Shown here piece by piece: positions 7,662-13,813 of a DNA stretch of 13,813 nt. The position numbers and the translations under genes are program-made. Origin of the DNA: Frankiales bacterium (GTDB taxonomy: Bacteria > Actinomycetota > Actinomycetes > Mycobacteriales > SCTD01); the NCBI GenBank assembly GCA_025965755.1, contig JAOPWI010000165.1, positions 1 to 13,813 of the forward strand, read 5' to 3'. Every line of letters begins with the position of its first letter. Within the stretch, counting starts at the first letter, position 1. Below the pieces are notes generated by a model. That model did not search any database, was not told where the DNA came from, and saw only the letters and a list, made by a program, of their open reading frames with translations.

Positions 7662-9925
7662 CAGGAAGCCGCCTCCGCCGCGCGCAGAGCCGACCACACG
7701 CGCATCGGCGTGGTCGGCATGTCGATGTGTCGAACGCCCAGGTGGGCCACCGCGTCGATCACGGCGTTGTGCACGGCGGGGGTCGCGCCGATGGTGCCTG
7801 CCTCGCCGACACCCTTGGCGCCGAGCGTGTTGTACGGGGTGGGCGTCGCCATGTCGACCGGCTCGAAGCTCGGCACGTCGGTGATGCCGAGGAACGGGTA
7901 GGTGGCCAGCGTGGACGTCTCGGGGTTGCCCTCCGGGTCGTACCGGACCTCCTCGATGAGCGCCTGCGCCACGCCCTGGGCGTAGCCGCCGTGGCGCTGT
8001 CCCTCGGCCAGCAGCGGGTTGAGGATGGTGCCGGCGTCGTCGACCGCGATGAGCCGCTCGAGCCGCGCCTTGCCGGTGCGGACGTCCACCTCGACCACCG
8101 CGACGTGGGCTCCGAAGGGGAACGTCGGGCCGGGCGAGGTGAAGGTGGTGTGCACCTGGAGCGGCTCCTTGGCAGCCAGCTCCGCGAAGGACACTCCGGC
8201 GTCGGGCGAGCCCGCCACGTGGACGCCGGCGCGCGCAGTGTCGACGACGATGTCGTCGGGATTGGCCTCCAGCAGGTCGGCGGCACGCTGGCGGGCCAGC
8301 TCGACCAGCTCCCGGGTGGCCTGGCGCACGGCGGCGCCGCCCTGCTGCAGCGACCGTGAGCCGAAGGTGCCGCCGCCCACGGGGATCAGGTCGGTGTCGC
8401 CGTGCTCGACGGTGATCCGGTCCATCGGAACGCCGGTCTCCTCGCTGACGAGCATCGCCCAGGCCGTGGCGTGGCCCTGACCGTGCGGCGAGGTGCCGGT
8501 CAGCACGCGGGCCGAGCCGTCCGGGCGCAACTCGACGTCGGCGATCTCCGACGCCGGGGCCTGCCCGGTGATCTCGACGTAGACCGACAGGCCGATGCCG
8601 AGCAGCTTCTCCTCGCCGGCAGCCCGCCGGCGCTCCTGCTCGGCACGCAGCGCGGGATAGTCGGACGCGGCGAGCGCCTTGTCCAGGGCGACGGCGTAGT
8701 CGCCGGTGTCGTAGACAGCGCCGGTGGCGGTCGTGTGCGGCTCCGTGAACGCCGGCAGCAGGTTCGTGCGCCGCACCTCGCCGGGGTCCATGCCGATCTC
8801 GGCGGCGAACAGGTCCAGGCCCCGCTCGATGGCGTGGGTGGCCTCCGGACGACCGGCGCCGCGGTAGGCCGCGGTCGGTGTCGTCGTCGTGACGACGCTG
8901 CGGGCCTTCACCTCCACCTTGGGGAAGGCGTAGACCGCCGGAGCCATGAGCGTCGTCAGCGCCGGCAGCACCGCGCCGATCCGTGGCTGGGCGCCGGCGT
9001 CCTGCAGGATCTCGAGCCGGTAGGCGAGGACCGTGCCGTCCCGCTTGCCGCCGATGGTCACCGTGTTGAGCTGGCCGCGGCCGTGCGTCATCGCGACCAT
9101 GTTCTCCGAGCGGGTCTCGGTCCACCGGACCGGGCGCCCGAGGTGCCGGGCGACCGCGCCCACGACCGCGTGGTCGGGGTCGGCGCCGATCTTGGCCCCG
9201 AAGCCGCCACCGACGTCGGGGGTGATGACGCGCAGGGTCTCCGGCTCGATGCCGAGCCAGCGGCAGATGGCGCCCTTGGCGTCCTGCGCCGCCTGGGTGG
9301 ACACCCACATGATGAGCCGGCCGTCCTCGATGGTGGCCGCCGCGGCGCGGCCCTCCAGCGGTGCCGCGGCCACCCGCTGGTTGACGATCTCCTGCGTGAC
9401 GACGACCTCGCAGCCGGCGAACAGCTCGGGGTCCAGCTCCGCCGGCCCCATCGCGAAGACGGTGTTGGTCCCGGCCTGCGGGTAGAGCAGCACCGCATCG
9501 CTGGCCGCCTCGCGCAGGTCGATCAGGGCCGGCAGGTGGTCGTACTCGACGTGCACGTGGTCGGCGGCGTCCTGGCCCTGGTAGGCCGTCTCGGTGACGA
9601 CCACGGCCACGGCGTCTCCGACGAAGCGCACCGTGTCGGTCGCCAGCAGCGACGTGGTCATGGTCTGCGTGAACATCGGCATGGCCGGCGGCATGGGCTC
9701 CATGCCCAGGTCGGCGGCGGTCAGCACCGCGACGACTCCGGGAAACGCCAGCGCGTCCGCGGTCTGGATCGACAGGATCCGGGCGTGCGCCATGGGAGCC
9801 CGCACGAAGGTCAGGTGCAGGGCGCCGGTGAGCCGCGGGTCGCGCAGGTCCTCGGTGTAGACCGCGCCGGTGGTGAGCAGTCGCGGGTCCTCGACCCGGA
9901 CGACTCGCGTTCCCATGATGCTCAC
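7661..9925 (-). CDS. Molybdenum hydroxylase large subunit, form II CoxL-like (substrate unknown)
   Basis: Seen: 754 residues from GTG 9925. The N-terminal aldehyde-oxidase/xanthine-dehydrogenase a/b hammerhead domain starts near GTRVVRVEDPRLLTTG. Molybdopterin-binding segments follow: GGGFGAK (239-245), the active-site loop AYRGAGR (353-359) and GVGEAG with catalytic Glu708. Known: true (form I) aerobic CO dehydrogenase carries a cysteine in this loop (AYxCSFR) that holds copper. AYRGAGR defines form II, whose members have unproven CO activity and probably hydroxylate other substrates using molybdenum-cytosine-dinucleotide cofactor. GTG 9925 was chosen because a GGAG lies 5 bases upstream; ATG 9916 is the alternative (751 residues). 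It heads an L-S-M operon. No CoxD/E/F/G or MobA-like maturation gene is next to it. Confidence 0.93.
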
Positions 9926-9930
9926 GTCAA

Positions 9931-9934
9931 CTCC
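9931..9934 (-). promoter_or_regulatory. Ribosome binding site favouring the GTG 9925 start of the CoxL-like gene
   Basis: On the minus strand GGAG is followed by TTGAC and then GTG (9925-9923), a 5-base spacing. The in-frame ATG at 9916 would be 14 bases away, which is too far for efficient use. Confidence 0.6.
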
Positions 9935-9942
9935 AGTCAGCC

Positions 9943-9956
9943 CGACGGTCCCGTCG
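9943..9956. repeat. Short inverted repeat in the CoxL-like leader
   Basis: CGACGG-TC-CCGTCG is a perfect 6-base inverted repeat. It lies between the predicted promoter and the ribosome binding site of the CoxL-like gene. It could be a small operator or a leader hairpin; chance in GC-rich DNA is also possible. Confidence 0.35.
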
Positions 9957-9967
9957 TTCGCTGGCGC

Positions 9968-9996
9968 ACCGTAACCACACCGGCAAGCACCGTCCA
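9968..9996 (-). promoter_or_regulatory. Predicted promoter of the molybdenum hydroxylase operon
   Basis: On the minus strand a -35-like TGGACG (9996-9991) is followed by 17 bases and a -10 TACGGT (9973-9968). The predicted start near 9961 gives a leader of about 36 bases to GTG 9925. It lies in the 103-base gap after the crotonase gene, so the L-S-M set may be transcribed independently of that gene. Confidence 0.5.
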
Positions 9997-10028
9997 CGAA
10001 GACCCCCGAAACGCGGCCGGCAACGGTG

Positions 10029-10829
10029 TCAGCCGGGCGGCTGGCCGATCCCCTCGAAGGCCGGCAGGCGCTTGGCCTGGAACGCCGCGACGCCCTCGGC
10101 GAAATCGGGCGCGGCCAGCGACGTGCGCATCAGCTGGTCGGAGTCCTCCAGCGCGGCCCTGAGCTCGAGCTCGGCGTGCCGGTAGACCTGCGCCTTGATG
10201 GAGGCCATCGCCGCGGGGGAGACCCGGTCCGCGAGCTCCTGGGCGTAGGCCACGGCGGCGTCCAGCAGCTCCTCCGGCGGGTGCACCTGCTGCACCAGGC
10301 CCATGCGCAGGGCCTCCTCGCCCTGCACGACCCGCGACGACAGGAGCAGGTCGAGGGCGTGCCCGATGCCGACGTGGCGGGGCAGCAGCCAGGAGATGCC
10401 GTGCTCGGCCACCAGGCCGATCTTGGAAAAGGACGTGGTCAGCTTCGCGGTCGTAGCGGCCAGCCGCACGTCGCACATGAGCGCCTGCACGAGCCCCAGG
10501 CCGGCGCACGCCCCGTTGATCGCGGCGACCACCGGCTTGGGCACCGACAGCGGGAAGGTCTTGGGGCGGCCGGACGCGGCGGGAGCCAGCTCGGCCGCCC
10601 CGCTGCCCAGCTCGTCGAGATCGGCCATGTCGGCGCCGGCGCAGAACGCCCGGCCGGCGCCGGTCACCACGATGGCCTTGACCTCGGGATCGGCCGACAG
10701 GTCGGCCAGGTAGTCGAAGTAGAGCCGCTCGAGAGCGGGCGTCCAGCCGTTCATGCGGTGGGGTCGGTGCAGCGTGAGCACCGCGACGGGGCCCCGTCGT
10801 TCGAGCAGCACGGGCGGTTCTGCCGTCAT
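10029..10829 (-). CDS. Enoyl-CoA hydratase/isomerase (crotonase) family protein, isomerase-like active site
   Basis: Seen: 266 residues from ATG 10829. Oxyanion-hole segments CAGADMADL (63-71) and GACAGLGLVQALMCD (106-120) are present. By my alignment with rat enoyl-CoA hydratase, its two catalytic glutamates (Glu144, Glu164) fall on Val114 and Phe134 here. A glutamate instead stands at Glu142 in SFSKIGLVAEHGISWLLPR (133-151), matching the single catalytic glutamate of ECI2-type delta3-delta2-enoyl-CoA isomerases (SPEGCSS). So isomerase or another crotonase reaction is more likely than hydration (inference). GGAGG at 10841-10837, 7 bases upstream, supports the start. It lies 49 bases after the esterase gene and 103 before the CoxL-like gene, all on the minus strand. 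This neighbourhood suggests its substrate relates to the molybdenum hydroxylase, but that is unproven. Confidence 0.9.
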   Translation of the reverse strand: MTAEPPVLLERRGPVAVLTLHRPHRMNGWTPALERLYFDYLADLSADPEVKAIVVTGAGRAFCAGADMADLDELGSGAAELAPAASGRPKTFPLSVPKPVVAAINGACAGLGLVQALMCDVRLAATTAKLTTSFSKIGLVAEHGISWLLPRHVGIGHALDLLLSSRVVQGEEALRMGLVQQVHPPEELLDAAVAYAQELADRVSPAAMASIKAQVYRHAELELRAALEDSDQLMRTSLAAPDFAEGVAAFQAKRLPAFEGIGQPPG

Positions 10830-10872
10830 GCGTGGACCTCCAAGAGTCGCCGGACCCTCACCGAGTCGGGCC

Positions 10873-10889
10873 CCGGCGTCAAGCGCCGG
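10873..10889 (-). terminator. Possible stem-loop at the esterase stop codon
   Basis: CCGGCG (10873-10878) and CGCCGG (10884-10889) form a 6-base stem with a 5-base loop that contains part of the esterase TGA. No T-tract follows on the minus strand, so termination is uncertain. Confidence 0.3.
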
Positions 10890-11817
10890 CGCTGCGCTTG
10901 TCCCTCAGGAAGTCCCACAGGCCGCGGCTGGTGTCGTAGCCGTGGCGCGCCGCGTCCCGGGTCCAGCCGTGGCCGAAGTCGTTGATTTTGACCAGCCGGG
11001 CGGCCACTCCGCCGGTGCACCCGGCGTAGTCCAGCCGGGCGGTCCCGCCGACCCGGCTGCTGCGGTGGGTCGAGCACGCGCCGGCGACCGCGAACTGGTC
11101 GATCCCGGCCCGCACGGGCGCCACCGCACCGCGGTCGGTGCCGGCCACCGTGCCCCCGTCGTAGGGGACCGTCGTGTCCTTGGCCCCGTGCACGGCGACG
11201 ACGCTGACCGGCACGTCCGGGCGGCAGCGCTGCGGACCGGCGTCGGCGTACCCGGCGTCGGCGGACATCGCGCCAGCCACGACACCCACGCCGGCGAGCC
11301 GGCCGGGCCGCTGGCAGGCGTAGCGGTAGGCCAGCATCCCGCCGTTGGAGAAGCCGACCATGTGCACGCGCGACGGGTCGACCGGCGTGCGCTTGCGCAC
11401 GTCGGCGACGACGTGGTCGAGGAACTCCACATCGGGCATGTCCGGGTGGTCCCCGGCAGCGCAGCAGGTGCCGGCGTTCCAGGCGCCGGCGTAGCTGCTC
11501 GGGAAGACGGTCACGAAGCCCTCGGTCGACCCGAGCTCCTCCATGCCGGAGTAGCGCATGGCGGCGCCGGGGGTCTGGCTGCGCCCGTGCAGCACGATGA
11601 CCAGCGGGCGCGCGATGTCCGGGCCGGGCGGAACGGCGAGGAAGTAGGTGCGCTGGACCGGGCCGACCGGGGTCTCGACCTGGACCAGCGAGACCCGCTC
11701 GGCGGCCCGGCGCTCCGAGGCGGCCGGGGCGGGAGCGTTGCCGGGCGTCATGCCCAGCAGCAGGCCGGCAGCGAGGACGGTGACCAGCAGGGTCAGCCGA
11801 CGGGAGGCGACACGCAC
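10879..11817 (-). CDS. Secreted alpha/beta-hydrolase, PHB depolymerase/LpqC-type esterase
   Basis: Seen: 312 residues from GTG 11817. The start is supported by AGGAG 8 bases upstream (11830-11826). Residues 1-33 form a signal peptide: SRR (5-7), a hydrophobic run LTLLVTVLAAGLLLGM (8-23) and an alanine/proline cleavage region. SRR followed by leucines allows Tat export, and there is no lipobox cysteine. The hydrolase fold has HGRSQ (77-81, oxyanion region) and nucleophile GFSNGG (Ser157). Asp214 in HGAKDTTVPYDGG and His283 in DFGHGW complete a plausible triad. Six cysteines, including GTCCAAG (116-122), are expected to form disulfides outside the cell. Known: the family covers PHB depolymerases, feruloyl and acetylxylan esterases, so the substrate (polyester or plant ester) is open. 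It is divergent from the CoA-transferase. Confidence 0.88.
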   Translation of the reverse strand: MRVASRRLTLLVTVLAAGLLLGMTPGNAPAPAASERRAAERVSLVQVETPVGPVQRTYFLAVPPGPDIARPLVIVLHGRSQTPGAAMRYSGMEELGSTEGFVTVFPSSYAGAWNAGTCCAAGDHPDMPDVEFLDHVVADVRKRTPVDPSRVHMVGFSNGGMLAYRYACQRPGRLAGVGVVAGAMSADAGYADAGPQRCRPDVPVSVVAVHGAKDTTVPYDGGTVAGTDRGAVAPVRAGIDQFAVAGACSTHRSSRVGGTARLDYAGCTGGVAARLVKINDFGHGWTRDAARHGYDTSRGLWDFLRDKRSAGA

Positions 11818-11847
11818 GAACGGAGCTCCTGGTCTGGTCCGGCGACC

Positions 11848-11896
11848 GGCGCGCCGCCGGGCGACAGCCTTCCACGGACCGCGCGTCGGGCGCGCC
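11848..11896. repeat. Paired GGCGCGCC palindromes in a divergent intergenic region
   Basis: GGCGCGCC occurs at 11848-11855 (within the 10-base palindrome CGGCGCGCCG, 11847-11856) and at 11889-11896. The centres are 41 bases apart, close to four helical turns. A further palindrome GCGGCCGC lies at 11905-11912. All sit between the divergent esterase and CoA-transferase starts. This fits an operator pair but could be chance at this GC content. Confidence 0.3.
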
Positions 11897-11935
11897 GGAG
11901 GTCGGCGGCCGCGCCGGGCGTGGGAACGTGCCACC

Positions 11936-13156
11936 GTGACCGAACTCTCCACCGCGCTGGCGGCCGGCCCCGGCTGGCCGCGCACCGAGGACGGCGACGG
12001 GCCGCTGGCCGGCGTCCGCGTCCTGGACCTGTCCCGGGTCCTCGCCGGGCCGTACTGCTGCACCGTGCTCGCCGATCTCGGCGCCGACGTGCTCAAGGTG
12101 GAGCGCCCGGGGGCCGGGGACGACACCCGGCACTGGGGCCCGCCCTGGCACGGGGAGGACGCCGCGTACTTCTTCTCCGTCAACCGCGACCGGCGTTCGG
12201 TCGCCCTGGACATGACGACGCGAAGCGGCCGCGAGGTGGTGGCCAGGCTGGTCGGGGCGGCCGACGTCGTCGTCGAGAACTTCCTGCCCCATCACCTGAC
12301 CGCGCTCGGCCTGGAGACGCTGCGCGACAGCGCGCGCGCGGTCTGGGTGTCGGTCCGCGGCGCCGGCGGCGACGGTCCGGACGCCGCTCGTCCCGGCTAC
12401 GACGTCATGGCGCAGGCCCGCGGCGGCCTCATGTCGGTCACCGGCACCGACGTCCCGACCAAGGTCGGCGTCGCCGTGGTCGACGTCGTCACCGGCCTGT
12501 ACGCCGCGGTCGGCGCCGTCGCCGGCCTGGTGGGGCGCCAGCCGGCCGCGCCGCGCGGGCGCCGGGTGGAGGTGGGCCTGCTGGAGACGGCCGTCGCGAT
12601 GATGGTCAACCAGGCGTCGAACGCGCTCATCGGCGGCACGGTTCCGGGGCCGACCGGCAACGACCACCCCAACGTCGTGCCGTACGGGCCGGTGGCCTGC
12701 TCCGACGCGCCGCTGGTCCTGGGCGCGGGCAACGACGGGCAGTTCCGCGCGCTGTGCGCCGCGATCGGCCTGGACCCCGACCCGGCCTGGGCCACGAACG
12801 GTGGGCGGCTGGCCGACCGGGCCCGGCTCAAGGCGACGCTGGAGAGCGTGCTGAGGACGCGCACCGCGGGGGAGTGGGCGGCGGTGCTCACGGCCGCGGG
12901 CGTGCCGTGCGCCCCGGTGCAGGACCTCGCCGCGGTCGAGCTCGACGCGCAGATCCAGGCCGTCGGGCTGGTCCAGGAGGTCGACCACCCGGCCGGCCGG
13001 GTGAAGGTCGTCGGCTCGCCGTACCGCCTGGACGGCATCCGGCCGCGGGTACGCCGGGCGCCGCCGCTGCTCGGGCAGCACACCGTGGAGGTGCTGACCG
13101 ACCTGGGGCTGTCCGAGCGGCTCGTGCAGGAGGTCCTGGGTGCCCACCGGGGGTGA
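11936..13156 (+). CDS. CaiB/BaiF (class III) CoA-transferase family protein
   Basis: Seen: 406 residues, typical of the family. The N-terminus has GVRVLDLSRVLAGPYC, then LADLGADVLKVERPGAGDDTR, the CoA-binding Rossmann-like region, followed by FFSVNRDRRSVALDM and VVENFLPH. The nucleophilic aspartate is Asp183 in VAVVDVVTGLYAA, matching Asp169 of formyl-CoA transferase. Known: these enzymes move CoA between carboxylic acids through aspartyl-CoA anhydride intermediates; the acid pair cannot be predicted from this sequence. GTG 11936 is chosen because homology starts shortly after it. The GGGA at 11922-11925 is a weak ribosome site 10 bases off, and upstream in-frame sequence overlaps the esterase gene. 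Its 3' end overlaps the ThDP-enzyme gene by 17 bases, indicating joint expression and probably one pathway. Confidence 0.93.
   Translation: MTELSTALAAGPGWPRTEDGDGPLAGVRVLDLSRVLAGPYCCTVLADLGADVLKVERPGAGDDTRHWGPPWHGEDAAYFFSVNRDRRSVALDMTTRSGREVVARLVGAADVVVENFLPHHLTALGLETLRDSARAVWVSVRGAGGDGPDAARPGYDVMAQARGGLMSVTGTDVPTKVGVAVVDVVTGLYAAVGAVAGLVGRQPAAPRGRRVEVGLLETAVAMMVNQASNALIGGTVPGPTGNDHPNVVPYGPVACSDAPLVLGAGNDGQFRALCAAIGLDPDPAWATNGGRLADRARLKATLESVLRTRTAGEWAAVLTAAGVPCAPVQDLAAVELDAQIQAVGLVQEVDHPAGRVKVVGSPYRLDGIRPRVRRAPPLLGQHTVEVLTDLGLSERLVQEVLGAHRG
13128..13133 (+). promoter_or_regulatory. Strong ribosome binding site inside the CoA-transferase gene
   Basis: AGGAGG, a full Shine-Dalgarno core, lies 6 bases before GTG 13140. 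It decides that the ThDP-enzyme gene starts inside the end of the CoA-transferase gene. Confidence 0.8.
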
Positions 13157-13813
13157 GGCGCTGGTCTCAGCTCTCGCCACGCTCGGCGTCGAGGTCGTCT
13201 TCGGGCTGCCCGGCGTGCACAATCTGGCCGCCTGGACGGCGTTCTCCGGCTCGCCGGTGCGCCTGGTCGGGGTCCGGCACGAGCAGACCGCCGGCTACGC
13301 CGCCGACGGCTGGGCCCGCGCGACCGGCCGCCTCGGCGTCGCCCTCACGACGACGGGTCCCGGCGCCGCCAACGCGGTGACGGCCACCGGTGAGGCCTGG
13401 GCCGCCCACTCGCCGCTGCTCGTGATCGCGACCGACATCCCGTCCACGCTGCGCCGCCCGGGCGCCTACCGCGGGGTGCTGCACGAGACCACCGATCAGG
13501 CCGGCTTGTTCCGCCCGATCACCAAGCAGCAGGTACGCGTGGAGCGCGCCGAGCAGCTCTGGTCGGCGGTGGTGGCGGCCGCGACGGTGGCGATGACCTC
13601 TCCGCGCCGGCCGGTCTATCTCGAGGTGCCCACCGACCTGCTCTCGGCGCAGGTGCCCGGGCCACCTGGCGCGCTGCCGGCGGCCGCCGCCGCCGCCCCG
13701 GTGGACGACGGGCCGGCGCAGGCCGCTGCGCGCCTGCGCGAGCTGGCGCGGCCGCTGATCTGGGCCGGCGGCGGTGCCACCGCGGATGAGGCCGGACCGC
13801 TCGTGGCCGAGCT
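13140..13813 (+). CDS. Thiamine-diphosphate-dependent enzyme (acetolactate synthase-like), N-terminal part
   Basis: Seen: 224 complete codons; the gene runs off the window. It starts TGGEALVSALATLGVEVVFGLPGVHNLAAW. The catalytic glutamate that activates ThDP is Glu48 in VRHEQTAGYAADGWAR (45-60). TTTGPGAANAVTATGEAW and LHETTDQAGLFRPITK follow, completing the pyrimidine-binding domain (about 1-165). The central domain begins near the C-terminal end visible here. Known: this fold includes acetolactate synthase, oxalyl-CoA decarboxylase, benzoylformate decarboxylase and related lyases. The GLPGVHN and LHET-DQ-G features resemble acetolactate-synthase-like proteins more than oxalyl-CoA decarboxylase (weak evidence). 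The ThDP-binding GDG motif and substrate pocket lie outside the window. It is translationally linked to the CoA-transferase. Confidence 0.9.
   Translation, partial: MPTGGEALVSALATLGVEVVFGLPGVHNLAAWTAFSGSPVRLVGVRHEQTAGYAADGWARATGRLGVALTTTGPGAANAVTATGEAWAAHSPLLVIATDIPSTLRRPGAYRGVLHETTDQAGLFRPITKQQVRVERAEQLWSAVVAAATVAMTSPRRPVYLEVPTDLLSAQVPGPPGALPAAAAAAPVDDGPAQAAARLRELARPLIWAGGGATADEAGPLVAE

Noticed and set aside
10826..13222. 798-codon minus-strand frame over the CoA-transferase and esterase
   Set aside because: Composition is biased and without motifs. The real genes in this span have complete catalytic residues and ribosome sites.
10753..13380. 875-codon plus-strand frame across the crotonase, esterase and CoA-transferase genes
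   Set aside because: It lacks any family signature and crosses three well-supported genes in other frames.
11936..13813. Calling the pair formyl-CoA transferase (frc) and oxalyl-CoA decarboxylase (oxc)
   Set aside because: The CoA-transferase shows only general family motifs. The visible ThDP domain has GLPGVHN-type features nearer to acetolactate synthase, and the rest of the gene is missing.

Overview
This is high-GC DNA with gene-dense packing, many GTG starts, short stop/start overlaps and TANNNT-type -10 boxes. These features, a DUF3516 Ski2-like helicase and an F420-type PPOX oxidoreductase point to an actinobacterial chromosome (inference; genus not determined). I saw no rRNA, tRNA, CRISPR array, insertion sequence or phage gene. 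No gene-free stretch exceeds about 120 bases.

Layout. The left end (1-520, minus) is the N-terminal part of a membrane acyltransferase-3 protein. It follows a stand-alone 5'-3' exonuclease on the same strand (552-1463). Divergent from these is a plus-strand block whose genes overlap by 4 bases: acyl-CoA dehydrogenase (1528-2676), Lrp/AsnC regulator (2673-3131) and DUF3516 helicase (3128-5632). A small DUF2277 gene (5712-5948) follows with its own, apparently leaderless, promoter. It converges on a minus-strand F420/PPOX split-barrel gene (5945-6340), and the two stop codons interlock.

The centre (6382-9925, minus) is a complete three-subunit molybdenum hydroxylase of the CoxL/CoxS/CoxM type, transcribed L-S-M. 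The large subunit has the form II active-site loop (AYRGAGR), not the cysteine loop of true aerobic CO dehydrogenase, so its substrate is unknown. Upstream on the same strand lie a crotonase-fold protein (10029-10829), whose active-site pattern suits a delta3-delta2-enoyl-CoA isomerase better than a hydratase, and a secreted PHB-depolymerase-like esterase (10879-11817).

The right end (plus) holds a class III CoA-transferase (11936-13156). It overlaps a thiamine-diphosphate enzyme by 17 bases; that gene (13140 onward) runs off the window.

Taken together this is acyl-CoA and small-organic-acid catabolism (dehydrogenase, isomerase, CoA-transferase, ThDP enzyme, molybdenum hydroxylase, esterase) mixed with nucleic-acid enzymes (exonuclease, RNA-type helicase). 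No single pathway can be assigned. The best candidates for new biology are the form II molybdenum hydroxylase cluster with its crotonase neighbour, the coupled CoA-transferase/ThDP-enzyme pair, and the helicase co-transcribed with an acyl-CoA dehydrogenase and an Lrp regulator.
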